Shown piece by piece: positions 1 through 14,000 of a stretch of DNA of 64,000 nucleotides. The notes below the pieces were generated by a model. That model was not told the origin of the DNA. It worked only from the letters and a program-made list of their open reading frames with translations, and did not search any database. Position 1 is the stretch's first letter; every line of letters begins with the position of its first letter. Source of the stretch: Siniperca chuatsi. Its lineage: Eukaryota; Chordata; Actinopteri; Centrarchiformes; Sinipercidae. The stretch lies in the NCBI RefSeq assembly GCF_020085105.1, contig NC_058051.1, positions 3,988,001-4,052,000 on the forward strand, in the 5' to 3' direction. Made by a program: the position numbers and the translations under genes.

Positions 1-3000
1 TATATGTGCAGGCTCATACTCGTAGCAGCAAATGTGTACTTGTCAGCAAAGTATGGTTTTGATGCAGTCCTTCACTTTCCATCTTGATATTTTTCCTTGC
101 TGCATTACAAATGCACTTCTTATTCTTTTTTGCCAAATCTCTGTAATCAAATTTGCCTCTGATTTAAAAATGTAATTGAACTCTTGTCTAGCTTTCCATC
201 AGTTAGTTGGTGGACTGAAATTCAGCATTTTGCTTTTATGTACCCTATGAAAAATTCAGTGTATGTTTTTGCCAAATATATTCTTCCTGCTAAAAAAAAG
301 CCCTATCTTATCTCTGCTGTATCATACCATCCATGGGTACATATCAGAACACATAAGTCATGACTGACAGGCCACTATTACTGTGAATTATATAGAGTAG
401 GCCTACATTTTATATTTTTACCCCAGTGGAATTTCATGTAAAGGTTGCAAGTTAGTATCTATTATATAGGTTGGTGTATGTTATGTTCATTGTATGTTAT
501 GTTAGTTGTTAAATGCAGCTGTCTCTTACGCAAAATTGCATGTAACCTGTTATGATCTCCAGAAATGTCCTAGAAACTCACAGTGCTAACATTTTGTAAA
601 TAACTTTATTGGATGTCAGGTTTTCTTACTTCAATTTTGCATTTCTTTCAGAAAACAGACAAGTAGGACTGTTAATAAATGAAATGGATGGGTTTTGTTG
701 AAGTCCCAGTCCTAATTTTTTTTTGTTTTTATGTCACATGGCACATATAAAAACAAATCTTTTCAGTGGAAAACAGTGTACAATTTCCAGATAAGAAAAT
801 ATAGAGGACATATTTAAACAAACAGCTTCCTGATAGATCTAATGCTTATTATGGGCTACACCAACATTTTAGAAATTTGGCCAAAACCTTTTCCTGCTTT
901 GACACACAAACTGTGTATGATAATTTACATTAGACTGGTCCTGGGTGCATCTCATTTCTCTTATACATGTGTCCTCATTCCCTTCACTCGCCTCTTGCTC
1001 CTCAGCTCGTCACACTCACGACGTGAGGAAGACATACAAGGAAGGAGAAATCCAGGCAGCACATTTTGTCTGACAAACTAGGCAAACCAAGTTTATTCAG
1101 GACATGAATGTTCTTGCAGAGACTTGAATGTAATGTATGTCAGTGTGAATCACACTCTCTACCACTATGATGGTATTGCTTTCAACACATACGCTAAATG
1201 AAATGATAAAAGATTTGGTGGTTAGTCCTGTTGACGTGTTGACCAATAAAAGTAAACTTTGCTGTGTTTCTATATGCCATGGATACTCTGCAATCAGTTA
1301 ATTTATTGATTATCAGACTGAGCTTTGTCTAACCACTGCTACAGCAGGTCTGCTGTCAGTCAGTATGATCCAACTTTGTACAAAATAGATTAAACAAATT
1401 TATGAAAATATGCTGGCTAGTCCTGTGTACTTGTTGATCTAGATAGTGTTTTCATGCATGTTTTTTTTTTTTTATATAAACAATCAGTTAATTTACTCAT
1501 TAAACCGAGCTTAGTCACTGCTGCAGCAGATGCGTCTGCGAGGAAGTCAGCATGATTCAACTTTCCGCTAAACATTCAATTAAGAACTTTAAGCCGCATG
1601 CAGCGTTTGAGGAGTTCAAAGCACTTTGTTACACTTTGCACTTTGATATATGATCGACAGTCATTAGCCCGAAAAAAATGTTTCACTTCTGGTCATTGGG
1701 GGGCTCACCCTGGTCTAATACACAGTTCTTGGATACAGGGGTGTAGCGCAAAATTCTGGGCCCTATACATAAGCAGTCTCTGTGGGCCCCCTTCCTCTCT
1801 TGATCCATGTCTCTCACACATCTTTTGAAAATGTTTTACAAATAACTGAGCCAACAACTGTACATATGACTCTGTAGTGGTAGTCACTAATGAACTCTTC
1901 ATACCACATTTAAACAAGTAATAATCTGTGATATGTGCTTAAGTCTGCACAGTTTCAAATCTCACCACATTTCAACCCTCTTTTCTGAACATACTGTAGC
2001 CTGCAATTACTGTGATACTTTTACTATGGTTAAATGAGGTTTGCTTGGAGTATCATGCTCACACCTGCCAACACTCCCGTTTTCCCCGGGTTGCCCGCCA
2101 TCTCCTGGCCCCCTCCCGTTTTGTTCTTTCTCTCAGGAAACTCCCATAATTTGCATTGCCCTCAAACTTCATTATGAATACACGGATCCAAGTTTTGGAT
2201 GTTTGTCACCTAATTTGCCAGATCATCTATGAACCACAATCCACACACTACAATACAATTTCAAACCATATGTTACCACAACCTGGCAACCCACACCGTT
2301 AACGTTACTGTCTTTTGAAGGCTGTTGCGGGCTGTTTTTAAGCTAGCGTGAAGCCAGTGGTATCATATGAATCTTAAGATTGCAATAAATCAGTTGATAC
2401 CAAACATGTCGTGCTAGCTTACTGGGAAAAGGGCTAAATATCTGCAACAACTCAATTTCAAATGATCGCTTGCATGTAAAAACTTCTAGTAGCCACTTCA
2501 TGAGCTCACCTTGTCTCACGTCCTCGGTACCTGCTCCACTCTCAGTGGCTGTTTCTGAAACTGAGGGCCATGTGTTTCATGATGTTAAGCTTTGCTATTG
2601 ATAGATATAATGCCATATGACATTGTAGCTATGATGCTGATTAATTTATGTTATACAATGCAAATATTCTCCAAGCTAGATTCCTAGCTGATTGCCTTCA
2701 ATCTAAACAACTGCTGATATTAGCTTAAGCCATTCTAAACTGTGTTAGTTGTGCTCACCTATCTTTTCAAAGAAATTAGTCAAAGGCTGTTTTCCATCAG
2801 CTTGCTTTCTTTCTTTTCTTTTTTGGCACCCCGATTTCCCTTTCTTTGGGGAAAGATATGATTTACAGTGCAAGTTGCCTCCAGCATCAATTAGCTGCGT
2901 TTAGAGCATAGACTGTATATAAAGATGGACGACGCATCTCCACTTCCATGGATAAAGAGAACTGGATACAGCACCGCAGCTCAGCCTTGATTCCAATTGC

Positions 3001-3100
3001 AACCAAACATCCCCCTGCGGCTCAAAAAGCATTTTCCTGGGTTTCTTTGTTGTTGTTTTTTTACGAATGCGCCAGGCAAGCAGTTCTCATCGGAATGAAT
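1..3100. other. Intergenic, no gene recognised
   Basis: AT-rich sequence downstream of the kcnab2 3' end. No ORF here resembles a known protein and none has convincing splice borders. It holds a diverged 190-bp tandem duplication (annotated separately) and unassigned repeat-like sequence near 1690-1830 and 2890-2960. Confidence 0.6.
1200..1580. repeat. Diverged tandem duplication, period about 190 bp
   Basis: Two successive units share the same order of landmarks. A CAATCAGTTAATTTA block begins at 1291 and again at 1481. Each is followed by a GAGCTT-GTC block, a CACTGCT-CAGCAG block and a CAGTATGAT/CAGCATGAT block. The spacing is 190 bp. The copies differ at many positions and by indels, including a poly-T run in the second unit, so the duplication is old. 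Confidence 0.65.
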
Positions 3101-3186
3101 AGGCGCTATTTTTAGGTCCAGTATCCAGTTCTAATAATACATCCATGAAAATATCCCGGATACGGGAGCTGCCGTCTTGCACTGCT

Positions 3187-3458
<272 letters not shown>

Positions 3459-3469
3459 TTGCAGTTTTC

Positions 3470-4313
3470 CATATTAAGTTTTGTTGAAAACTTATATGGA
3501 ATTATCCCAACTATTCCAGTTATTCCAGTTATTCCAGTTCTGATGTTTCTCCTAGTTGGCCCCCTTTGGCAAGGACATAGTTCCTTGGAAAGACAATGTA
3601 ATCTTAGCAAATCCAGTAATGGGACACATGTACGTATGTGTTCCTTGATACATAGGCCTACTGTACCTCATTTGTAGCAATGCGGTCTGAACAGTCATAT
3701 CAAATTCAAGTGATGTTTCCCTCACTCTAGCAGTATTGAGACTAACTGCACTCAATTTATTTGACAGCACTTTTCAGACTCAGTTTCTTGCTTTTTGTTT
3801 ATGGATTAAGATTTTTGGTTCTCTTTGAAATTCTTTATTAAAAAATAGAAAAAGAGAAAATTGGACTTCCTTTTCGATTCATGTTTAAGGTTGACTAAGA
3901 TGGGGGGAATTTGCTTGGATATAAGTGGCCAGTGAGGCTGCTTATTTTGATTGTTGTCACATCTGTTTACTTGCATCACTCCTGGCAATCATAGCCACTT
4001 ACATAAGCTCTTAGAAAGTGTCATAAAGTTTATATTAAATGCATTAAAAAGGGAACACCAAGTTAGGAGAAAGGTTGTGGGTGTCCATCTAAAAATACAG
4101 GCATATAGCATATCACTTGAGAGCTATATGGTCATTTTTCCAACAGCTAAAACAGGCAAACCAAACATAAAAAGGAGCATTGAATTTATTATTACTATTA
4201 CAGCTCTATCTAAAAATGTTATCAGGTTAAGGATATTGTTGTAATTTCCTCAGGAAAAACTTCAGGTACCACTGCAACTATCTGGGTGTTTGTCAAAAGG
4301 TCACAGTAAAGAT
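3470..4313. other. Intergenic, nothing recognised
   Basis: No coding signal. A short TTATTCCAG iteration lies near 3515-3540. The rest is AT-rich sequence leading up to the presumed kcnab2 polyadenylation region. Confidence 0.5.
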
Positions 4314-4319
4314 TTTATT
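4314..4319 (-). terminator. Candidate polyadenylation signal for kcnab2
   Basis: AATAAA on the minus strand. I saw no earlier canonical hexamer downstream of the kcnab2 stop at 5002-5004. It would give a 3' UTR of roughly 700 bases. Confidence 0.4.
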
Positions 4320-5001
4320 AAAACATACAACTTAACAAAAAATTAAACATACATTACTAAAGTTAGACTAAATATAACTTGACTAAAACAGGACTGCATT
4401 AATGTAACATTAATCAAATGCCTAAACTATGACTAAAACTAAAACAAGGCTTAAGAAATAATCATTAAAACTAAATTCAAATGCCAGTATTAACAGTGTT
4501 TAAGCATGCCTGTTGTTATTACACTGAAAAGGCTAATGCATCACACCATAATATTTTGTGCTCAGTAGGTTTACAGGTCTTGTGCAATATATGTTTAATT
4601 GCACACAAATGCAACAAATTAATTAAAACGTTACACACTTACAAAGACAGTGAAGCTACACCAAGCTGCACCTTACTCAGTGACTAGCTAGTTTCTTTAG
4701 TGCTTCAGTGGCTTAGCTGATTAGAACAGTAGTAGGAACTAGTAGTAGTTCCAACTACTAGAATACAAATTGCATATTGTAGAACTTAATATTATTAAGT
4801 GATAAGTGCAAATGTGATCAAAAAAGTAGACTGACAATGCATTGACTTGGTGAAATGAGTAATGGCACATTTCTTTGTTTATGTCTTTTGGAAACAGATT
4901 CCAGATTATGGCTACATATTGCCCATGTGTGTCGCCATCTCTCATTCATAGGCAGCTTTTTCAAAAACAGAGGATAGCATGACAGTTCATCAATGGTGCT
5001 T

Positions 5002-5091
5002 CTACAATCTGAAGTCCTTTTTACTATAGGGCTTATTTCCCAAGATGTTATCCACCTCAGATGCAATGGACAGTGATAACTTCGGAAGAAC
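5002..5091 (-). CDS. kcnab2: kcnab2 exon 14, C-terminus and stop
   Basis: Encodes [18 protein letters not shown] then [11 protein letters not shown] (413-441) and a TAG stop. Human Kv-beta proteins have the same 29-residue last exon ending KKDYRS; here Tyr-Arg-Ser is Phe-Arg-Leu. Acceptor CATTCCACAG. Confidence 0.92.
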   Translation of the reverse strand, partial: VLPKLSLSIASEVDNILGNKPYSKKDFRL

Positions 5092-8000
5092 CTGTGGAAT
5101 GAGAAGAGAGAAAGGATTACTGTAATTTCTCAAACTATTTATTTACCTCAACTGCAGAGGGAACCGGGCTTTTACTTGAAACAGCCTTATATTAGAGGCA
5201 GGCCTTTACTTTTGAGTTTCACTAGAAACTCTGGTGTGTTTGCCCATTTTGTTCTGGTCATTTTTGCTGGTGTGAAAGCTGTCATTTGAACTCTGGTGTA
5301 GCACAAACAACCGGAGCAAGAGGTATTTAGACAAATACATCTGTTGATCGTGGGCTTCAGTGCTAATTCCATGGGTGCTTAGGAGCTCAGGCACCCACGT
5401 CAACAGCTGGCACCAACATGGAAAACATACTGTGAGGTGACCATTGGGAGATGTCAAAGCAAAGTTTTAACTATGAACTGTGTCCATTCCTATATTTATC
5501 CTCTAGATTTTATTGTTGTTGTATTCATAAAGTATACAATGACACGCTTTGTATACTGTATGAAAACCACTGAGTGGTTAGTTATCAAATTTTGGCACAT
5601 TTTACTGTGTATTGATAACTAACCACTCAGTGGTTGCACCTTGTGAACCACCCGGGAATGCACCTTACACAAGTGCAAAATAACTTTCAAACCGTGGATA
5701 GACCTTTTGAAAAATTAATAAATGTTTAATAACATGTAAGACAGACACAGGAAGCTGTAGAGACTTGCAGTGATCACTCACTAAGAAACTGAACAAATCT
5801 CTGAACACCTGAATGTGTGACAGGTGTGTCGGAGGAAAGCACGACTTGAGCAGAAGTGAAACCGGATTCTGTTCCAGAAGTAAGAAACTTCCCATTGACA
5901 TTCCCACTGAAAATCCCATTGATATTTGTAACTACGCTAATAACAAAAAATCCAGCCTTAGAACAGAGCTTTTCTCAACAGTATGTTGTGTGGCTCGCTT
6001 CATATGTTTAGATATGGATGGTAGTTTTTTGAAAAATTGTCTAATATTGTTGTTTATTTAATATTTGTTTTTTAGCAGCCTTTAATGAACACAATTTCCC
6101 ATAAGCCCTAGACATTGGTCGGTTAAACATCATGGCTTGACATTAGAGGCAAGTCCTTTGCTGAGTCTAAGGGCCGCAGTTAATTCAAACATCTCTGTAA
6201 TAACAGCAGGACAGAGAGGACTGAACACTGCAGACGTTTTAGACAGCAGAGATTACAGCTAAGAAGTTGGGGAAATCACTTAAGAGTGTGTTGGTGAGGG
6301 TTTTTTTAGATGAAACCAAGTTACAATAACATAAGTACCTGCGCTGCTGCACTGCAAAATTTTTATGGAAGGTGTAGTTTTTTGAATGCTCACAAAAAAC
6401 AACAAAGGTACAACTGATTAGTCGTCAAACATAGACAGTAAACCCGTGGAACTTTTTTTTTCTTCACAAAAACCATTTCAATCAACCATTGTATTTTTAT
6501 AGATCCTCATTAAAATGTGAGTGAATCATAGCAACCACACAGCCACTACATAATATTACAGTACAAGTTCGAGTTCCTGGTGAACTTGTGAAAGCCATCG
6601 CCGTAGATGTGCAGTCATGTCAGAGGATTACTGCAGTCAGTGTGACTGTGGCTGGAGTTTTGCATTTGCAGTTCAGGTTCATGGCATTGTTTTAATCCAC
6701 TGAAGATATGTAGAGTCATAAAGTTTTTATGAAAGTTCAAGTATGAGGAAACTGTCAGTGTGTTACAGTGTCTATTGAGGTGACTTTCACTGTAGAAGTA
6801 ATGTACTGTGAAACTACTTCAAACTTTATATGGTCATAGGAACATTTTGAGTAGCTCCTCAGCAAACCTAATATGGAAACGGTTTTATCATAATAGGATG
6901 TATTTGGTGACGTCATATATTCAGCAAGATTTAATATATGACGTGTAATATGTTTTTATTTGGTAGTCAAATAGTGTCTGGGGCCTTTATTTACCTCAAC
7001 TGCAGAGGGTACCAGGCCTTTAATTGAAGTAGGCTATATATAGCATCTTTCTTTGTCCTTTTTGGCCACTCCAAGCGCATCAAAATCTAAACACGGCTGG
7101 CTTGACCACAGTAATCCTCTGACATGACTGCACATCTACAGCGATGGCTTTCACAAGTTCACCTGGAACTCCCAAACCACAAATAAGTCTGTTTCACTTT
7201 GCCGTTGTTTGTTCACATTGAGCCTAATGTTAGCTAGCTGTCACGTATTAGCTAACGTTAGTGCTAGTTCCAGTGGACCTCTGCCAGACCAGCATAACAT
7301 CAGTTAAAAGTTAACTTTATCCAGCCTGGTTCTATGTGAAAAAACAACAGCAGGGAGAAAGAGACTTAAGTTACTTGAAATTTTAAAGTCACTGTCCTGG
7401 CTCCACACAGTCTTGACCAAAAATGCTCATATTTATTTATTTCTGAGGTCACTGTGATACTAGTGAGAATAAATGAAGAAGGCTTTTGTTTTAACAGAAA
7501 CACTGTTCTCACAAAAAAAATTACAGTGGGTTCTACTTAAAGCCCTCCAGCTGCTCAAAGGGCATAATCCCTCCCTTTCATGGGAGGCTTTTAATAAAAA
7601 TTGGACAGGCTAACCAACACAGTGCCAACAACACAAGGGTAACCAACACAGAGCCAGCAGTCAAACACTGAAGCTCAAGAGTGGGAGGCAGGGAGGAGTT
7701 GGGCTGGGGTTAGTCACAGCCTTACGTACATTGTTACTCTTAGCTGGTGCAGACCTTGAAGGTGTGAAGTGTCAGTGCAATCAAGTATGGGAGTTGAGGC
7801 TGTGGATGAATGAGTTAACTGTGGGTCTATATGACTTGGAATGGACCATATATTTCTTTGGTCTGTACCAAGTAAACTTCACAGGTGTAAAAGTGACCTA
7901 AAGCATTCCAAACACTGACCCAAGTCTGTTTGGTAGCATTTAATGTTGGCGGTGGTTATGGAACTATTAACAAAGTGGTTCCACCTGCTGCCTGTATGCT

Positions 8001-11000
8001 TTCTGACCTGTATTGCTCTGATATTCTCCATCAGCTGGTCAGTTCTCGAAGCTCCCAGCAGGACAGAGTTCACGCCTTCGTTCCTCAGGCACCAGGCTGT
8101 GGAAATTTGCAGCACAGGAAGAAAAGATGAATGCAATCCTTCAGCAGCCATTGTTGTGTGGAGGTAAAGAGTGAAGTCATTTGGACTACAACACGGGATA
8201 GGGAATTACAACAGGCAGTATGTGGAAAAAATAACAACTATAATAATAAGACTCAACTTTTTATAATGTTATGACAATGGAGGAAATCTACATAACTTCT
8301 CTAGTTACAGGTTAGCACAATACATGCGAAATTAAAGACAGCATTCTGGAAAATGAGCATAAAATTAACCATAGAATAGATAGAGGATATCATTTGCTGT
8401 AATTTGTAATGAAGTGACATTTTAATAACAAGCTATTGTGACAGAGACAGAAACATCAGGTATACAAATACCTAGTAGGATATGATGGACATAAAGACAG
8501 AGCAACAAATTACAGTTTTGTTTTACCAATAGCCAGTTGGGGCAGAGTGCAGCCTAGTCGCTCAGCAACTGCCTGCAACTCTTTTAGCTTCACCTGCTGA
8601 CGGTGCCCCTCCTCACTCAGGATCTTGTCCTTCATCCACTGATAGCCCTGTTATCAGACAGACAGCACAAAACAGAGCTCAGGGCTTAAGGCAAAACAGG
8701 AATTCTGGTTGTCTGGTAGTTTACCCAACCCTAAATGCCAAGCAAGATGACTTGTCCAGCAAGAACAAATATCTTTATTTTTTTTTTACATTAAACTGTT
8801 GTTGTCACAAGAGGAAACTGTTGTAAACTGCAGTGGACAGTTTTTGCACCAGGAAAACAGATACTTTTGGAAACTCTGGAGACTCTTGCCTTTATCAGTG
8901 TTGTATTCAAAGTTTGAAACTGAAAATTGGCTTAAACCAATTTGCTTATTTGAAATAATCTATGTTTCAGTGACCCTTCAAGATAGTCATTGAAATTTGT
9001 TAATATATTCTATACTACAGAATAGTAGAATAGATATTTTCTCTTGAAATGACTGGGCTGCATCCCACAGTCTGTTGGTCCTCCACAGACTCTGCACCCC
9101 CTCTTCATCTGATTCAAGAGAGAATAAAGCAGCAGGTTGGTTTGACGGTACGGATCAGAGAGAGAGTGGGACCGGGAGCTGACCTGTCCTCAAGGACGCA
9201 GGCGGCTCTGGAGAGCTGGTCAGTGTGTCAGCTGTGGTATAGCTCACTACTTTCAGTAAAAGTGAAGTGCTGCCCAACTTCTTTTTATGAAGAGTACAGC
9301 AGCTTGTAGCTTGGCTACAGTTTCAAAGTAGTTTCCCCAACACTAATACTGACTATTAGGCTTAGTGGTAGAGCGGTTCATCCACCAATCAGAAGGTCGG
9401 CTTCCCCCAGCTTGGGCAAGACACTGAACCCCAAATTGCTCGCGTGGGCTGTACCTTCAGTGTGTGAGTCTGTGGGAATGAGTTAGTTCCTTTGAACTGA
9501 TGAGCAGTTGGCACCTGCCATCAGTGTCTGAATGTGATGTGAAGTGCTTTGAGTAGTTGGAAAGACATTTACTATCTCTTCAATAGAAAGTAGTTCTAAT
9601 GAAACCACAGTGAGGTATGTTTATTATCCAAAATAACTGAAACATTGTTTCTAGAAAGTTTCTGCTGTTGAGGTTTTCAAATGTTTTTTTTAATGCTGTG
9701 AGCACACAATCTATCCATTGTATTGTAATGGAGGCAGAAATTTCAGAGACAGATATCTCAAAACCTTTTTTTTTCTGTAATTTAATTTGAGCAAAGCAAA
9801 ATCTGTTCTGTGTTTGTATTTGCTTGCTGCTATTACATGTATTTCTGATATTTCTGTTTTCTCTCCAATGTGATCATTGGTAGGCTTATTGGCATAAGGG
9901 AAGTAGGTTAAACAAAGGAAGTGGATGAAGATCAGGATTAATCAGATGAATAAGTGACAGATTAAATGGTCAGAGGGATGTGACACAATAGAATGACATA
10001 ATGAATAAGAGTTTTACCTTAAGTGAGGCACGTGAATGAGGGGGGATCCCACTGTTATACTTCCCTGAGATGATTCCACAGGCCAATGGGGACCATGTCA
10101 TAGCTCCAATGCCTGCATGCCCAAAACAGGATGGAAATGTGATGTAATGGTCCAAATGGAAATGTGATGTAATGGACCAAATCATACACAGCAAATTTCT
10201 AATGTTCAATGAATTTTTATTTGCAGTTTTACAATATGGGGGACTAGGAGGGGGATTATACCTCTTAGAGGTATTAGGAGGAGGTTAAAATATAATTTAA
10301 AGAAACACAATTAACATTAAATGGCAGCCCACCACTACAACTTTCCAACAAAGAATGGCTATTAGCATGGCTAATTCAATATCTTACAAAAAAAATACAT
10401 AACACATAACACTAATGAAGAGGGTGAGTTCTTCATTATCGTAATTATTGGTACAGATTTCCTCACAGACTATGGCAGCTAATTACCTATCTTGTGGAAA
10501 AGTTCAGGGAGTTGCACTTCAACTTTCTCCCTCTGGAACATGTGGTACTCTGCCTGTTCGCAGATGGGTGGGATCTGGTTGAACTGTCGTGCCACTGAGT
10601 ATGCCTCCTACAGCAAATAAAGGGAACAGTTAGTGAACAGTTGTGCACTATACATGTCTTCACCAATCAAAAACAGACTCATGGAAAACCTACCCTAATC
10701 CAATGTGCATAAATTAATTTTCAAAAAAAGAAACCCAATCTCTAATAGACCCAAGGATAATCAGAAAATCAAAATTCGTTGGACCCAAACAGACCCAAAC
10801 AGATGGAGAATATCAACACTGGCTTCACTTGACCGGTTTAGACTGAAAATAATTTGGACTTGGCATCAACTCAGGTTATGGGTTGAATCTTGGTTACAAG
10901 GAACCAAATGGACCCGTGAACCCATTTACAGGCTGTTTTGAGACTTGTGTGTGAACTCACCATGATCTCCATGGAGGTCCATCGTGATGTCCCCCAATAC

Positions 11001-14000
11001 ATGGCCATCCCCTGGTTGATCACATGGGTCATTGCCCTCACCGTCTCTACCAAAACAGCCCAAATTAGCTAGGTTAGCAAATTTCAGCAATCAGACAGAC
11101 TACAAAAGACAGAAAAAAAACAGCCAGAAGCAAAAAAAGGAGACCAGGTCAAATGAATTGACAAGGAATGGCAGAAAAACTGCACTGTCACATATGTTTT
11201 TAATCTAAGCTCTGGGTTTTTGAGTAGTTTTTAATATTTGCCACACTTTCAACAACTCCTCAACAACAACACTTCTTGGATTCTCTCTGGCATGTGATTG
11301 AATAAACCAGTCAGAGGTTAGAAAGACAATAGTCAACTTGGTGGGGGCTTGTGGCATAAGCAAGAGCAACTTGGTTAAGGCATCACACTCATTAGGCTGT
11401 TAGATAAACTAATTGGCTAACTGATCAATAAATGATCTGCTGAAGTGCTCAATCATGCAATCACATTGGGGGAGCAAAATCGAACTGAAACTTAAAGCTA
11501 ATTTTAGCAAATGTAAAAAGAGAAAATAAAAACTGTTAAAAGTTAAATTAAAAATGTGGTTTAGTGTTTATCTTAATGATTGCACTACAGTGCTAATTGT
11601 AAAAGCAAGTGTAGTTATTGTGTGGATATTCATGCTGTTTTATATTCACACTTGCAACTCTGCACATCTTGGAATTCTGCTCCTAGTAAAATTCTCGAGA
11701 AAAAAAAATCAACCCACCTTCTATAGGTGTGTTAGGATCTGGTCGATTTGCAAAAACCACGTCTATGTACTCCAACTGAAGTCTGTCTAGTGATGCTCTT
11801 AGACCTGTTTCATAAAGATAATTACATATTTGTTGTATTTTCACATATAAGCAGTCTGATGATATGTGGCTATGATGGCACATGCAGCTATGAACAACTT
11901 GGTTGTGCTCTTTTTCAAACAAACAAATCTACTTTTGTTGTCATGACAAAATGCTAGCCTTATAATTATTCCCAATGGTGGCTAAAAAATCTTACCTTCG
12001 ATTATATGTTTTCTAGACAGTCCTCTTTCTGTTTCTGCTCTGAAAAACAAACATTTTTCATTTCAGAACTCAGCATTTCAATGGGTGCGTAGAATTAAAT
12101 TTTCCATTTTATGTTACGCTTACACTCACAGAACAGCCAAAAACCCAGAAGCACAACTCGTTAGCAGGTAAATATCAAAGTCCAAAAGGCTCATTCCGGT
12201 AAACAGTTCTGTGCACTGCAGTGTGCTGATGCTGTAAAGTGCAACACACATTAGTTGTGTCATTTGATTAGACGGCCACAGCACACACTGAACACGGCAC
12301 ACAGACAGAAGCTGAGATTTTCTTTTCTTTTCTTTAAAAAACATTCATCGACAACAGTTACACAGGCGTGCCCGGTGCAAATGACATCAATAAAGTTCTG
12401 GTTTGGTTGTGGAAAAAAATGGAAAGAACAGGAACAATAAATCAAATGCACCCTTCCAAGCACTGTGTGTGTTTAGGAAGTAAAGATGCGTACGTGCACC
12501 GTTATTACGGTATGCCAGAGTTGAAGAACAACCCATGGAAGTATAGTTTGTTTGGCCTGCTGTCTGTGTTGTTGGAATAAAACTGAACATCAGGAAACAT
12601 CACAACTTATTTTGTCTGTCATTTTACTTGGGAATTTTTTGCAAGAAACGACTGCCTGCCAAAACCCCTCAGCACTCGATATCAGACAGTCAGCTGCAGC
12701 AGAATTTGACGTTAGCCGGCAGTAACTAAACAGTTTTGGAAAGGCAGCGGGGTTCCCTCAGCATGAATTAAAAACCCACAGGTCTGTGCTGGGCACAAAC
12801 ACACTGGAACAATTTAGAAGCAAAGTAAATGAACTGTTGTTTATGTTGACCTAACGTTAGCAGATGTGTTTTCTTGTTGGAAATGCGATCGTGACGGCTG
12901 TTGTATGTGGGTTTTGGCAGGCAGCTGCTGTCCCCTCTTCCCGGTACTGTGTACCAGCACTGAATCTTTTAGTGGTACTGAGTATTACTTTCACCCCTGC
13001 TTATTGTAAAGAAAAAATAAAAATAATTAGAGTGGGGTTTGGAATTAGCCAGTTAGTGTGTAGAAAAGCACACAAGGTCAGTTACTGTTAAATCGCTATG
13101 TCTTGTTGGAAGGTTTAAATATATAATGAAGGTATGCACGCTGTGCCAGCTGTGCATAAAGAAACAGAGTTGGACTTTTGATGAAAATAAAATGTTGTGA
13201 CAGACAGTTGTGTTACCTAAAATGATTTCACTAAACATGGAATCCGTGTGTACTGTAACAGCCTTCCAATCTGCTGTTTGGAAAAAACTGTACCTTTATT
13301 TTGTTGACATTGTTGTTTAAATGGTTATATTATTCACAAGGAGTTTTAACAGAAAAAGCAGCAAAAACCTTAGACCCAGAATACTTTAGAAAGATTGTGG
13401 AGAAAATGGCCGGGAAATTAAAAAGGAGGCAGTGGGTCCACAGCAGTGTTGTTGATAGCCATACATGAAGCTTAGGAACAAAGGGCATGAAGTACTGTGT
13501 TTACTACATTGCCTAGAAAAAGAAGAACAAGTGTAGGTCTTGTTATGGCTCTTTGGGCAATATTGCAGGCTCAGCTCTGCCTCAGTGGCATGACAGAAAG
13601 AAGACTGATTTTAAACCCTGGTAGGCAGATGATGTAAGTAGTTGTAAATAGTTGCAAAGTCACCCAAACAAACAACGTAATATAATACAAGGACAATGCA
13701 GCATCATATTGCTTTTTGAAGAGGCTTTTTGTACATATTCTGGATTGCTACAGTATGTGACACATAGATTCATCCCTCCATTGGATATTTCCTCATTTTG
13801 TAGGTACTAGGTCCTGTAAACATCTTTGTAATTATTTCCAAGAGGTTACCTGTAGAAAAATAATATTTTTAATATAAATGATATACACATATTGTAGCAG
13901 TTGCAAGGCTTCGATTTGACATCAACATTTAATACAACAGAACCCACTTAAATTATTCCTGGCCCATCAGAAAGTAGTATGTTCAGAGCAAGGACTTTTG

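Larger units (their letters stand above)
5092..8007 (-). other. kcnab2 intron 13, repeat-rich
   Basis: No coding sequence seen. It contains a perfect 24-bp hairpin, a 63-bp inverted repeat pair, and two direct copies of a repeat with a TTTATTTACCTCAACTGCAG core, near 5146 and 6988. Confidence 0.6.

Noticed and set aside
9361..9420. Possible tRNA gene
   Set aside because: The A-box region is tRNA-like, but the B box and acceptor stem are lost and a fish SINE body follows.
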